From Nitrospinae bacterium AH_259_B05_G02_I21 (GTDB lineage Bacteria; JADFOP01), in the NCBI GenBank assembly GCA_027717595.1, contig JALLOF010000060.1:1-7250 (forward strand): 7,250 nt of DNA. The letters run 5' to 3'. Within the stretch, counting starts at the first letter, position 1. The number at the start of each line of letters is the position of its first letter. Under the pieces are notes generated by a model. The model had not been told where the DNA came from and did not search any database. It saw only the letters and a list, made by a program, of their open reading frames with translations. The translations under genes and the position numbers were made by a program. This document shows positions 1 through 5,747 of the stretch, one piece after another.

Positions 1-1
1 A

Positions 2-112
2 TATTTGATCAACAACAATTTCCAGATTGATGTTGCCAGCGGCGTGGGATTATCTAAAGAAGCAGACGACTGGTTCATTACGACGGGAGCCACATATCGA
101 TTCCCGAACTAA
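2..112 (+). CDS. C-terminal end of an outer-membrane beta-barrel protein (partial)
   Basis: Only the last 36 codons and the TAA stop are inside the window; the gene begins upstream of position 1. The tail alternates polar and hydrophobic residues (FQIDVASGVGLSK, then WFITTGATYRFPN), which is the pattern of the final two beta-strands and hairpin turn of an outer-membrane barrel. The strand ending in aromatic residues close to the C-terminus (YRF then PN) is typical of barrels recognised by the BAM machinery. The wording resembles the 'MetA-pathway/transporter' type of small barrels often annotated in environmental Gram-negatives, but too little is present to name the family. It is separated from the next gene by 300 bases, so it is probably a separate transcription unit. 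Confidence 0.6.
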   Translation, partial: YLINNNFQIDVASGVGLSKEADDWFITTGATYRFPN

Positions 113-128
113 CCAGCAGCCCGACCCA

Positions 129-181
129 TCCCCTCTTGACGAGCTGGGGAGGGACGGAAGGGGGCTCCCCTCTCCAATTTT
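129..181 (+). terminator. possible weak intrinsic terminator after the barrel gene
   Basis: Starting 17 bases after the stop codon there are alternating C- and G-runs that can pair in several ways: TCCCC 129-133 with GGGGA 146-150, GGGGAG 146-151 with CTCCCC 165-170, or AGGGG 159-163 with CCCCT 167-171. A short AATTTT follows at 176-181. The T-run is short and displaced by several bases, so this is a weak candidate. Its position right after a stop codon is the best argument for it. Confidence 0.35.
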
Positions 182-333
182 GGCCTTCCTCGGCTCAAGA
201 CCTTTTGGTTGGCCGTTGCTTTTAGAGAGATGAGTTTGAGTCTCGCCGTTATTGTAAATGTTTTAAGAACTGACAGGAAAGTGGAATGTTGAAATCACTT
301 AGAATACAAGGAGCACAAGAAATAACGACCCGC

Positions 334-362
334 CGAGGGGAGTCGGCTCCTGCAGGGCCTCG
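334..362 (+). promoter_or_regulatory. stem-loop in the 5' leader of the operon
   Basis: CGAGG (334-338) pairs with CCTCG (358-362). Inside it, GGAG (339-342) pairs with CTCC (347-350) around a TCGG tetraloop of the stable UNCG class, leaving a 7-base bulge on the 3' side. It lies 35 bases before the Shine-Dalgarno of the first gene and is not followed by a T-run, so it is not a terminator. It may affect mRNA stability or leader folding. I do not recognise it as a known riboswitch. Confidence 0.4.
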
Positions 363-412
363 AATGCTAAAACAAACAGGCGAACATTAGGTAGATAAGG
401 AGTCAAGTAGCT

Positions 413-2383
413 ATGACCAACACCATCCTTTCGGGTGTTGACCGAAACAGCGTTAACGCATTTTGGCGCACACGAAGAACCCAAGGCTGCCGTCTCGCAA
501 TCGCGCTGCTCGCGTGTCTGGCGCTCGTAACCAATGATGCGCAGGCACACATCATCCCACCCGAGAAGTTGCATCCGGTCGCAGAGGCTTACCGGAGGGC
601 CAGATTCGTGTTGAATCTCAATCCGGTTGTGTGGGAGCAGGTCCGCTCCGACATCGCAGCGATCACCAACTATTGGAAGGCATTGGACGCAGAAGCAGCC
701 AAGGAGTTTCAGGCGGGTGTTGACCAGATCATCGAGCGGGCGACGGTCGAGCCTGATGAGGAGAAGGGAATCGAACCGCTGCCGCGCCAGGAAGCATCGG
801 CCCATGTGTTTCAGCTGATGACGAAGACGGTTACCGCTCTCGTGCGACACCACATCGAGGCCGCGGAGCAGAAGCTCGAAGACCGTGAAGCCGCAATGGA
901 GGAGCTCCGGCAGGCCCAGGGGGTGTGGGCTGCGTTTGAGGTCGCGGTACGGGCAGCGGATCCTGAGGGGTACCGCAGTCTGGGCCGGTCGTGGCTTGCG
1001 ATGTCCAGCGCTATAGGGACTCCTGGGCTGTTGAAAGTCGGGACCGTTGCGCTGGACCGCGAGACCTTCCGCCAGCGTGCCCGCAAGGTGCTGGCGTATA
1101 CCGAGGCCAATTTCGGGCCCGATTTCGTCGCCGTGGAGGGCCGGAAGCTGGCGCCGTGGCCGGTGAAGAGCCCGACGTTCGACCCCGTGGCCCGGCTGCC
1201 CATCAAGCTGCCCCCCGGACACAATATCAACAAGCAGATCCCGCGGCCGCGCCAGATCCTCAACATGGCGGCCCGGGGCGTGGACGAGAGCGAGACGGTG
1301 CTGATCGCCCTCGGGGACATGGCCTTCGACAGCTCCTTTATCCTTGGTGAGCCCGCGCGCGCGCTCGGGATAACATGCAACACATGCCACAACAAGGGCG
1401 TCACGAATCCCCTCTTCACGATCCCGGGCCTTTCAGTCCGGCCCGGCGGCGTGGACGTTTCCAGTAGCTACCTCGCCCCGCATGCCAACAACGGGCATTT
1501 CGACCCGGTCGACATACCAGACCTCCGGGGCATTCGCTTCACCGCCCCCTACGGCCGGAACAGTCGCTTTGCTTCCCTGCGCGAGTTCGTTCGCAATGGG
1601 ATTATCAACGAATTCAACGGTCCGGAGCCGGATCCTATGATCCTTGACGGCCTGATCCTCTACATGAACGAATTCGACTTCCTCTCGAACCAGTACTTAA
1701 ACAAGGATGGCGCACTGAATAAAACAGCATCGGAGGCGGCTCGGCGCGGCGAGAAGATCTTCAACAAGCCATTTGCCCAGATGGGCGGCAGGAGCTGTGC
1801 CTCGTGCCACGTGCCATCGTCCCACTTCCTGGACCGCCAGAGGCACGATATCGGGACAGTACGCGGGTATGAGCCGTACTCCCAGGACCGTGCCTTGGAT
1901 ACGCCGACGCTGCTGGGGATAAAGTACACGGCGCCCTATTTCCATGACGGCAGCCAGCCCACGCTGCGTGCCGTGAACGAGTGGTTCAACAACACCTACC
2001 AGCTGGGGCTTACCAGCAGCGAACTGGACGACCTGACCGCCTACATCGAGACCGTGGGGAACGGTATAGATGCCTACGAAGACACATCCTACTACTTGGA
2101 CGCCGAGATGGAGGAGTTCGGCTTCTTCCTTTCGACCTTTGAGTTCCTCGACGAGAGGAACAAGCCGGAGTTGATGAATATAACGTTCAGGACGATCGCG
2201 CTGGAAATTCGCAGTCACAAATGGGAGTTGCAGGACTACTCGGCCCTGCCCGTGATGGAGCGGTTGGCTGAAATCATGGACGAGGCGTACAAGGCCAACC
2301 TGGCCGGCGACCGCGAGAAAGTGCGCGAAAAAGTGAAGGAGTATCGGAAGCTGTATGCGGAGAACATCGACGTTTTGAAGTAG
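413..2383 (+). CDS. long exported di-heme cytochrome c peroxidase/MauG-family protein
   Basis: The product is a 656-residue periplasmic c-type cytochrome. AAGGAG lies 10 bases before the ATG. A long signal peptide has a basic n-region ending near R27, a hydrophobic core 28-40 and a likely cleavage at AQA-H (45/46). Two heme c sites are visible, C322-N-T-C-H326 and C462-A-S-C-H466. Each is followed by the family's conserved loop: RFTAPYGRN around 376-383 and KYTAPYFHDG at 504-513. These tandem halves are characteristic of the di-heme peroxidase/MauG superfamily, which uses H2O2 or performs oxidative chemistry on a partner. Typical members are about 330-400 residues. Here residues 46 to roughly 300 form an extra, largely helical and charged segment, and residues 560-656 a helical tail. 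I recognise neither. It is the first gene of an operon with a PhnDCE-type transporter, 71 bases upstream of the binding-protein gene. Peroxidase activity is inferred; the substrate is unknown and heme ligands other than the two His cannot be assigned. Confidence 0.88.
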   Translation: MTNTILSGVDRNSVNAFWRTRRTQGCRLAIALLACLALVTNDAQAHIIPPEKLHPVAEAYRRARFVLNLNPVVWEQVRSDIAAITNYWKALDAEAAKEFQAGVDQIIERATVEPDEEKGIEPLPRQEASAHVFQLMTKTVTALVRHHIEAAEQKLEDREAAMEELRQAQGVWAAFEVAVRAADPEGYRSLGRSWLAMSSAIGTPGLLKVGTVALDRETFRQRARKVLAYTEANFGPDFVAVEGRKLAPWPVKSPTFDPVARLPIKLPPGHNINKQIPRPRQILNMAARGVDESETVLIALGDMAFDSSFILGEPARALGITCNTCHNKGVTNPLFTIPGLSVRPGGVDVSSSYLAPHANNGHFDPVDIPDLRGIRFTAPYGRNSRFASLREFVRNGIINEFNGPEPDPMILDGLILYMNEFDFLSNQYLNKDGALNKTASEAARRGEKIFNKPFAQMGGRSCASCHVPSSHFLDRQRHDIGTVRGYEPYSQDRALDTPTLLGIKYTAPYFHDGSQPTLRAVNEWFNNTYQLGLTSSELDDLTAYIETVGNGIDAYEDTSYYLDAEMEEFGFFLSTFEFLDERNKPELMNITFRTIALEIRSHKWELQDYSALPVMERLAEIMDEAYKANLAGDREKVREKVKEYRKLYAENIDVLK

Positions 2384-2406
2384 CCGCATCGAATCGCAGC
2401 CAGACG

Positions 2407-2428
2407 CCGGGCTTACTTCCCTGCCCGG
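2407..2428 (+). promoter_or_regulatory. intercistronic GC hairpin
   Basis: A perfect 6-bp stem CCGGGC (2407-2412)/GCCCGG (2423-2428) with a 10-base loop lies in the 71-base gap between the cytochrome gene and the binding-protein gene. There is no following T-run, so it is unlikely to terminate fully. Such hairpins can protect the 3' end of the upstream message and set different expression levels in an operon. The Shine-Dalgarno of the next gene begins about 10 bases downstream. Confidence 0.4.
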
Positions 2429-2454
2429 AGGGCACAACAGGGGGAGACCACAAC

Positions 2455-3504
2455 ATGGCAACGATCACTTTCCGGCCCGCAAGGACAGTGAGCCTCCTCA
2501 TGGCCGTCGCCATAGCTCTCGTGCTCGTCGGGTGCGAACGGGCGGAAACGCCCGTGAAAGCGAGCAAGCCCTCCGCCGCTACCGAGCGTTCCCCAGCGAC
2601 CGTGCCAAAGTACCCAAGTCCGACGCCCCGCCAGCGTCCCTACCCGCCCAAGCTGCCTGTAGACCTCGGCGCGGAACCACTCAAGATCGCGTTCATCTCC
2701 TATGCCAACCCGCAGCAGGTGGCCAAGGATATCGGGCCGTTCGTGAAATACCTGGAGCCGTTCGTGGGCAAACCCATCAAGGGATTCGTCACGTTGGACT
2801 ATGGGTCCTCGATCGAGGCTATGCGCGGCAAGCAGGCGGACGTGGCCTTTGTTGATCCCTTGGCCTTCATGATGGCGCACGAGCAGATCGGCGCCAAACC
2901 GCTCCTCTTGGAGGTCTACGGCAGTGGCAGGCCGAGGTATCACTCCAATATATGGGTTCGCACGGACAGTGACATTAAGACCGTGGCGGACCTCAAGGGC
3001 AAGACGATCGCGTTCGCCGACCAAATCGACATGTCGGGCCATCTGTTGCCGCGTGACATCTTTGTGCGGCAAGGGTTGCTTCCCGGCCATCGGCTGGAGG
3101 GAGCATTCTTCAAGCAGGTCTACTTTGCCGGAGGCGACGAGCAGGCCATCCGGGCGGTCATGAACAAATTCGTCGATGCCGCTGGTGTTAGCCAGTACGC
3201 GAGCCTGCTGCTGCGGCCCGAAGAACGGGATGAGATCGTGGCAATCGCCAGATCGATCGAGAGCCCGTCTCACCTGGTGATGGCTCGCAAGGACCTCTCT
3301 GAGGAGATTGCCGGGCGCATCAAGCAAGCCCTGCTGGCCCTGGATCCGGCCCAACCAGAGGACAAGACGATTCTCGATAAGCTCTACGGGGTGCAAGGCT
3401 ACGCCGAGGCAAAACTCTCCGATTTCGCGGGGGTGGCCAGGGTGGCGGCTGGCTACGGCTTCGTGAAAAAACCAGAGGTGTTCGCGGCCACGGGCGCTCA
3501 GTGA
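2455..3504 (+). CDS. phnD: PhnD-type substrate-binding lipoprotein of an oxyanion/phosphonate-family ABC transporter
   Basis: This is a 349-residue periplasmic binding protein anchored by lipid. The Shine-Dalgarno AGGGGGAG sits 8 bases before the ATG. The hydrophobic segment 12-26 ends in the lipobox LVGC with Cys27 as the lipidation site. Residues 28 to about 75 are a proline/lysine-rich tether, longer than usual. The PhnD/PtxB fold follows. Landmarks are KIAFISYANP (Tyr83), ADVAFVDPLAF at 128-138, a lobe-crossing VADLKGKTIAFAD, the DMSGHLLP segment (192-199) where E. coli PhnD has an STSG-type motif, and GGDEQAI at 226-232. Family members deliver phosphonates, phosphite or related oxyanions to a PhnE/PhnC pair, and some (AioX) act as arsenite sensors. 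The genes for both partners follow directly, and its TGA overlaps the next start. The altered pocket motifs argue against assuming E. coli PhnD specificity, so the symbol marks the family only. Confidence 0.85.
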   Translation: MATITFRPARTVSLLMAVAIALVLVGCERAETPVKASKPSAATERSPATVPKYPSPTPRQRPYPPKLPVDLGAEPLKIAFISYANPQQVAKDIGPFVKYLEPFVGKPIKGFVTLDYGSSIEAMRGKQADVAFVDPLAFMMAHEQIGAKPLLLEVYGSGRPRYHSNIWVRTDSDIKTVADLKGKTIAFADQIDMSGHLLPRDIFVRQGLLPGHRLEGAFFKQVYFAGGDEQAIRAVMNKFVDAAGVSQYASLLLRPEERDEIVAIARSIESPSHLVMARKDLSEEIAGRIKQALLALDPAQPEDKTILDKLYGVQGYAEAKLSDFAGVARVAAGYGFVKKPEVFAATGAQ

Positions 3505-4316
3505 AGAAGACGCTAACGATGATCAACATCGAGTATCTGGAAGTTAGCTATGGCCGGAAGGCGCCGGCCCTCTCGATCGATCAGCTCCAAATCGGTCGCG
3601 GCGAGCACGTGGCGGTCATTGGGCCAAGCGGGGCGGGCAAAACCACACTGCTCCGCTCAATTAAGGGGTATGTGCGCCCAAGCCAGGGGAAAATTGAAGT
3701 GGCGGGGGTCAACCTCTGGACGGCGCGTCGGCGGGAGCAACGCCAGATCAGTCGCCGTCTCGGACTCATCTATCAGCAGTTCCACTTGGCGCCCAGGTTG
3801 ACCGTGCTCCAGAACGTGCTCTGTGGCACGCTCGGGGCCACCAGTCGGTGGCGCTCACTCCTTGGGTGCTTTTCGGCGGAGGATCTTCGAATCGCTTGGT
3901 CGGCCATCCGCGAGGTCGGGCTGCAAGAACAGGTGCACCAGCGAGCCGACACGCTCAGTGGCGGTGAACAGCAACGTGTGGCCGTGGCTCGGGCGCTCGC
4001 CCAGCAGCCCTCGGTCATCATCGCCGACGAGCCGGTCTCCAGCTTGGACCCTGCATGGACCGAAGACGTGTTGAAGCTCATCGCAACGGTCCAATCACGT
4101 CACGACGTCACCCTGGTCATGAGCCTGCATCAACCGCACTTGGCACGCCGGTTTGCCGAGCGGGTCTTGGCCCTGCGCAACGGTCGCTTGGTCTTCGACG
4201 GGCCTCCCTCGGCCCTAAGTGACGATCGTCTGGAGGAACTGTATCGTGGCAACAACGTTATCAGTCTCGATCGTGCCCCCAACACCACCCGGTCGGCTGA
4301 AGCAACGCCTGCGTAG
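3501..4316 (+). CDS. phnC: PhnC-type ABC transporter ATPase
   Basis: This is the cytoplasmic ATP-hydrolysing subunit that powers the importer. All catalytic motifs are intact: Walker A GPSGAGKT at 41-48, Q-loop in YQQF around 91-94, signature LSGGEQQR at 152-159, Walker B with VIIADEP at 172-178 (Asp176, Glu177), D-loop SSLD at 180-183 and switch His210 in SLHQPH. The YQQFHLAPRLTVLQNV stretch is diagnostic of the PhnC branch. Length (271 aa) is normal. Two starts are possible. GTG at 3501 overlaps the upstream TGA by 4 bases (GTGA), favouring translational coupling. ATG at 3519 (Met7) gives the conventional MINIEYLEV N-terminus with a weak GAAGAAG before it. Both leave the domain whole. The last ~20 codons overlap the permease gene. 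Confidence 0.9.
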   Translation: MKKTLTMINIEYLEVSYGRKAPALSIDQLQIGRGEHVAVIGPSGAGKTTLLRSIKGYVRPSQGKIEVAGVNLWTARRREQRQISRRLGLIYQQFHLAPRLTVLQNVLCGTLGATSRWRSLLGCFSAEDLRIAWSAIREVGLQEQVHQRADTLSGGEQQRVAVARALAQQPSVIIADEPVSSLDPAWTEDVLKLIATVQSRHDVTLVMSLHQPHLARRFAERVLALRNGRLVFDGPPSALSDDRLEELYRGNNVISLDRAPNTTRSAEATPA

Positions 4317-5085
4317 TGTTGGCCTGACGTGCATCATCCTGGCGCTGCTGGTTTGGGCATGGTCCGGGACGGAGATGAACGTAACGAACCTTGTGCGTTC
4401 CGGTCCGCGCATCGTCGAGTTCTTGGACCGCATGTACCCACCCGACCTGGCATGGAGCGATGACGAGACTCGCCCCTTTGCTCCACCCCTGAGGCTCGCA
4501 GCGGGGGTGGTCGCGGTCACCCTTCAGATTTCCCTCCTGGGGACCGCCCTGGGCGTGGCGGTGGCTCTGCTGCTTGGGTTTCTCGGCGCAGAGAACCTCA
4601 CCCCCCACTGGGTGCACCATCCGATCAAAATCGTGCTCGCACTGTTGCGATCGATCCCTGTCATCCTCCTGGCACTCTTGTTTGTGGCTGCGGTTGGGTT
4701 GGGAGCCTTTCCTGGCGTCTTGGCCATTGCCATTCACTCGATTGGCATGCTGGGCAAATTGTTCGCCGAGGAGTGTGAGAGCGTCAGCGGCGGGTTGTGG
4801 GAGGCCATGGATAGCTCGGGGGCTAACTGGCTGCAAAAGGTGCGCTACGCGATCTGGCCGCAGGTTGCACCCCAGATCAATTCGCTAACCCTGTTTCGGC
4901 TTGAAATGAACATCCGCGACTCCGCCGTGCTGGGCTTGGTCGGCGTGGCAGGGCTGGGCCTCTGGATTGAAAACTACCGCCGCGCTTTCGACTATGCGAG
5001 CGTCTCCACCATGGTCATCGTGACGATGCTGGTGGTGCTCGCGGTAGACCAAGCGAGTTTCCTCATCCAACGTCACCTCAAGTAA
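4246..5085 (+). CDS. phnE: PhnE-type ABC transporter permease
   Basis: This is the inner-membrane channel subunit of the importer, 279 residues. I place the start at GTG 4246 because GGAGGA at 4232-4237 stands 8 bases before it. An upstream in-frame GTG at 4219 would add 9 residues but has no such site. Either start lies inside the ATPase gene (71-base overlap for 4246). Hydrophobic segments lie at about 25-40, 85-112, in the region containing LLRSIPVILLALLF and the following LGAFPGVLAIAIHSIGML, and near the C-terminus. The cytoplasmic coupling loop is clear: E186-A-M-D-S-S-G192 then IWPQ at 203-206, matching the EAA---G---I-LP pattern that docks on the ATPase. NIRDSAVLGLVG and MLGKLFAEE are typical of PhnE. 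One permease gene suggests a homodimer, as in phosphonate systems. The operon seems to end here. Confidence 0.9.
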   Translation: MATTLSVSIVPPTPPGRLKQRLRSVGLTCIILALLVWAWSGTEMNVTNLVRSGPRIVEFLDRMYPPDLAWSDDETRPFAPPLRLAAGVVAVTLQISLLGTALGVAVALLLGFLGAENLTPHWVHHPIKIVLALLRSIPVILLALLFVAAVGLGAFPGVLAIAIHSIGMLGKLFAEECESVSGGLWEAMDSSGANWLQKVRYAIWPQVAPQINSLTLFRLEMNIRDSAVLGLVGVAGLGLWIENYRRAFDYASVSTMVIVTMLVVLAVDQASFLIQRHLK

Positions 5086-5162
5086 AGTTCATAACCCCCT
5101 ACGGGATCATGCACGATACTTTGACACCAAGTTGTGAGAACGACTTGGAGCACATCTACCGT

Positions 5163-5196
5163 CTGTCCCGAGGCGGCCCTCTGCCCGCCCCGACAG
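5163..5196 (+). terminator. two-part stem-loop downstream of the operon
   Basis: CTGTC (5163-5167) pairs with GACAG (5192-5196) and, inside a small internal loop, GGCGG (5172-5176) pairs with CCGCC (5185-5189). It lies 77 bases after the permease stop. There is no T-run after it, so it could be a Rho-dependent end, an RNA-stabilising 3' structure, or coincidence in GC-rich DNA. Confidence 0.3.
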
Positions 5197-5223
5197 CGGC
5201 CAGCACGACGAACACCCTCCCGC

Positions 5224-5253
5224 TTGACACTCCCCAGAGGCCCACCGTATTCT
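5224..5253 (+). promoter_or_regulatory. sigma70-like promoter
   Basis: A consensus -35 TTGACA (5224-5229) is followed after 18 bases by TATTCT (5248-5253), which matches 4 of 6 positions of the -10 consensus. Transcription would begin near 5260, about 30 bases before the ATG at 5289, as expected for a gene promoter. The gene it would have driven is now only a fragment. Confidence 0.45.
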
Positions 5254-5288
5254 TAGGGCCAGAATCCGTACCTCACGAGCGTCCATCC

Positions 5289-5342
5289 ATGTCTGCCAAT
5301 CTTCCTCCTGAGTACTACGAAGCGGAAAAGGTCTTCCGCGCC
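5289..5342 (+). pseudogene. N-terminal scrap of a DRG/TGS-type GTPase
   Basis: From the ATG at 5289 the reading frame gives MSANLPPEYYEAEKVFRA. This closely recalls the conserved N-terminus (MPANLPPQY-EAEK-FR type) of the bacterial DRG/Obg-like GTP-binding proteins with a TGS domain. After about 18 residues the similarity stops and the frame runs through arginine-rich nonsense to a TGA at 5385-5387. The expected continuation of several hundred residues (G domain, TGS domain) is absent. The same frame is open upstream to 5109 but with non-protein-like composition, so I take 5289 as the original start. The upstream promoter supports that. Recognition is from memory of the family. Confidence 0.5.
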
Positions 5343-5517
5343 CATCGCCGTGCTGTTTCTCTCCATCGGAGCTGGCGCCATCTTTGATGTCTCATTCGAC
5401 ATCCTGCAGCATATGGCCAAAGGGAAATGGCTTGAAATCTTTACGGTGACGAACGCCCTCGGCTTTCTCGCAGGCCTTCTCGTCATGTACGTTACAGGAT
5501 TTTTGGTTGTGGGATGA
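5335..5517 (+). pseudogene. C-terminal remnant of a ZIP-like metal transporter or related membrane protein
   Basis: In the +1 frame relative to the GTPase scrap, 60 codons ending in TGA at 5515-5517 encode two strong membrane helices: IAVLFLSIGAGAIFDVSF, and FTVTNALGFLAGLLVMYVTG. They are separated by an amphipathic DILQHMAKGKWLE. The GAGAIF and GFLAGLLVMY wording resembles the last two helices of ZIP-family metal permeases. No ATG begins this frame; a stop (5254-5256) lies upstream and the only nearby candidate is an internal GTG at 5350 with no ribosome binding site. Codon-like composition and clear helix patterns argue it was once coding. The simplest reading is a gene whose 5' part was deleted and joined to another gene's start. 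Family assignment is tentative. Confidence 0.5.
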
Positions 5518-5568
5518 AGCCTCGATTCCCTCCACTGCTTGTGCCTTCGAGTGCGCGATTCGCGGTAG

Positions 5569-5657
5569 TGTCCTGTTTTCAGCAAACGGACAGAGATGTA
5601 GCCTCTTGGTCCGCCTCAGGCGGATTTCACCGTAATATGATACTCAGCTGAACGGTG
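5569..5657. repeat. cluster of three small hairpins between the relic genes and the mobile element
   Basis: Three inverted repeats follow one another. TGTCC-GTTT/AAAC-GGACA lies at 5569-5592 (one bulged T). A perfect TCCGCC/GGCGGA with a 3-base loop lies at 5610-5624 and is followed by TTT. CACCGT/ACGGTG lies at 5628-5633 and 5652-5657. The middle one, with its short T-run, could be a weak terminator for the former upstream gene. Otherwise 5518-5678 holds no coding sequence that I can support. Confidence 0.4.
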
Positions 5658-5678
5658 GGAGAGTTACTATTGCATCGT

Positions 5679-5693
5679 GAGACTGTCGAAAAA
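5679..5693 (+). repeat. left terminal inverted repeat
   Basis: Sequence GAGACTGTCGAAAAA; the first 11 bases are identical to the right end read on the other strand. The target duplication ATCGT immediately precedes it at 5674-5678. Confidence 0.8.
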
Positions 5694-5747
5694 AGCGGGG
5701 TTTCCTCCCTGCCCAACTACTTTCTCACTTCTCTTTTTCCTCTTCCA

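Larger units (their letters stand above)
113..412. other. non-coding region upstream of the cytochrome/ABC operon
   Basis: No credible coding sequence is seen here. The first 70 bases hold the C/G-run hairpins. The middle (about 200-300) is more AT-rich and is where the operon promoter should lie. TAGAAT at 300-305 is one mismatch from the sigma70 -10 consensus but has no good -35 box at 16-18 bases; CTGACA at 270-275 is 24 bases away. No promoter is therefore called. Positions 334-362 form a hairpin, and AAGGAG at 397-402 is the ribosome binding site for the start at 413. Confidence 0.6.

Noticed and set aside
27-233. Small + strand frame across the barrel-gene end and intergenic region
   Set aside because: It overlaps the real stop region in another frame, spans the hairpin zone and has no ribosome site or recognisable motif.
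300-305. TAGAAT as a -10 box for the operon
   Set aside because: A near-consensus hexamer, but no -35 box at 16-18 bases; the nearest TTGACA-like sequence (270-275) is 24 bases away.
299-1419. Long minus-strand open frames opposite the cytochrome gene
   Set aside because: They run antisense to a gene with clear signal peptide and heme motifs. Their products are rich in Arg/His/Leu/Pro without domains, as expected from GC-rich codon bias on the other strand.
2413-3396. Minus-strand 327-codon frame opposite the binding-protein gene
   Set aside because: It is a shadow of a well-supported lipoprotein gene, with no family features of its own.
5109-5288. Upstream extension of the 5289 frame (start at 5109)
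   Set aside because: Composition is Pro/Thr/Ser-rich without protein-family character, it includes the hairpin at 5163-5196 and the promoter at 5224-5253, and similarity to the GTPase N-terminus begins exactly at Met 5289.
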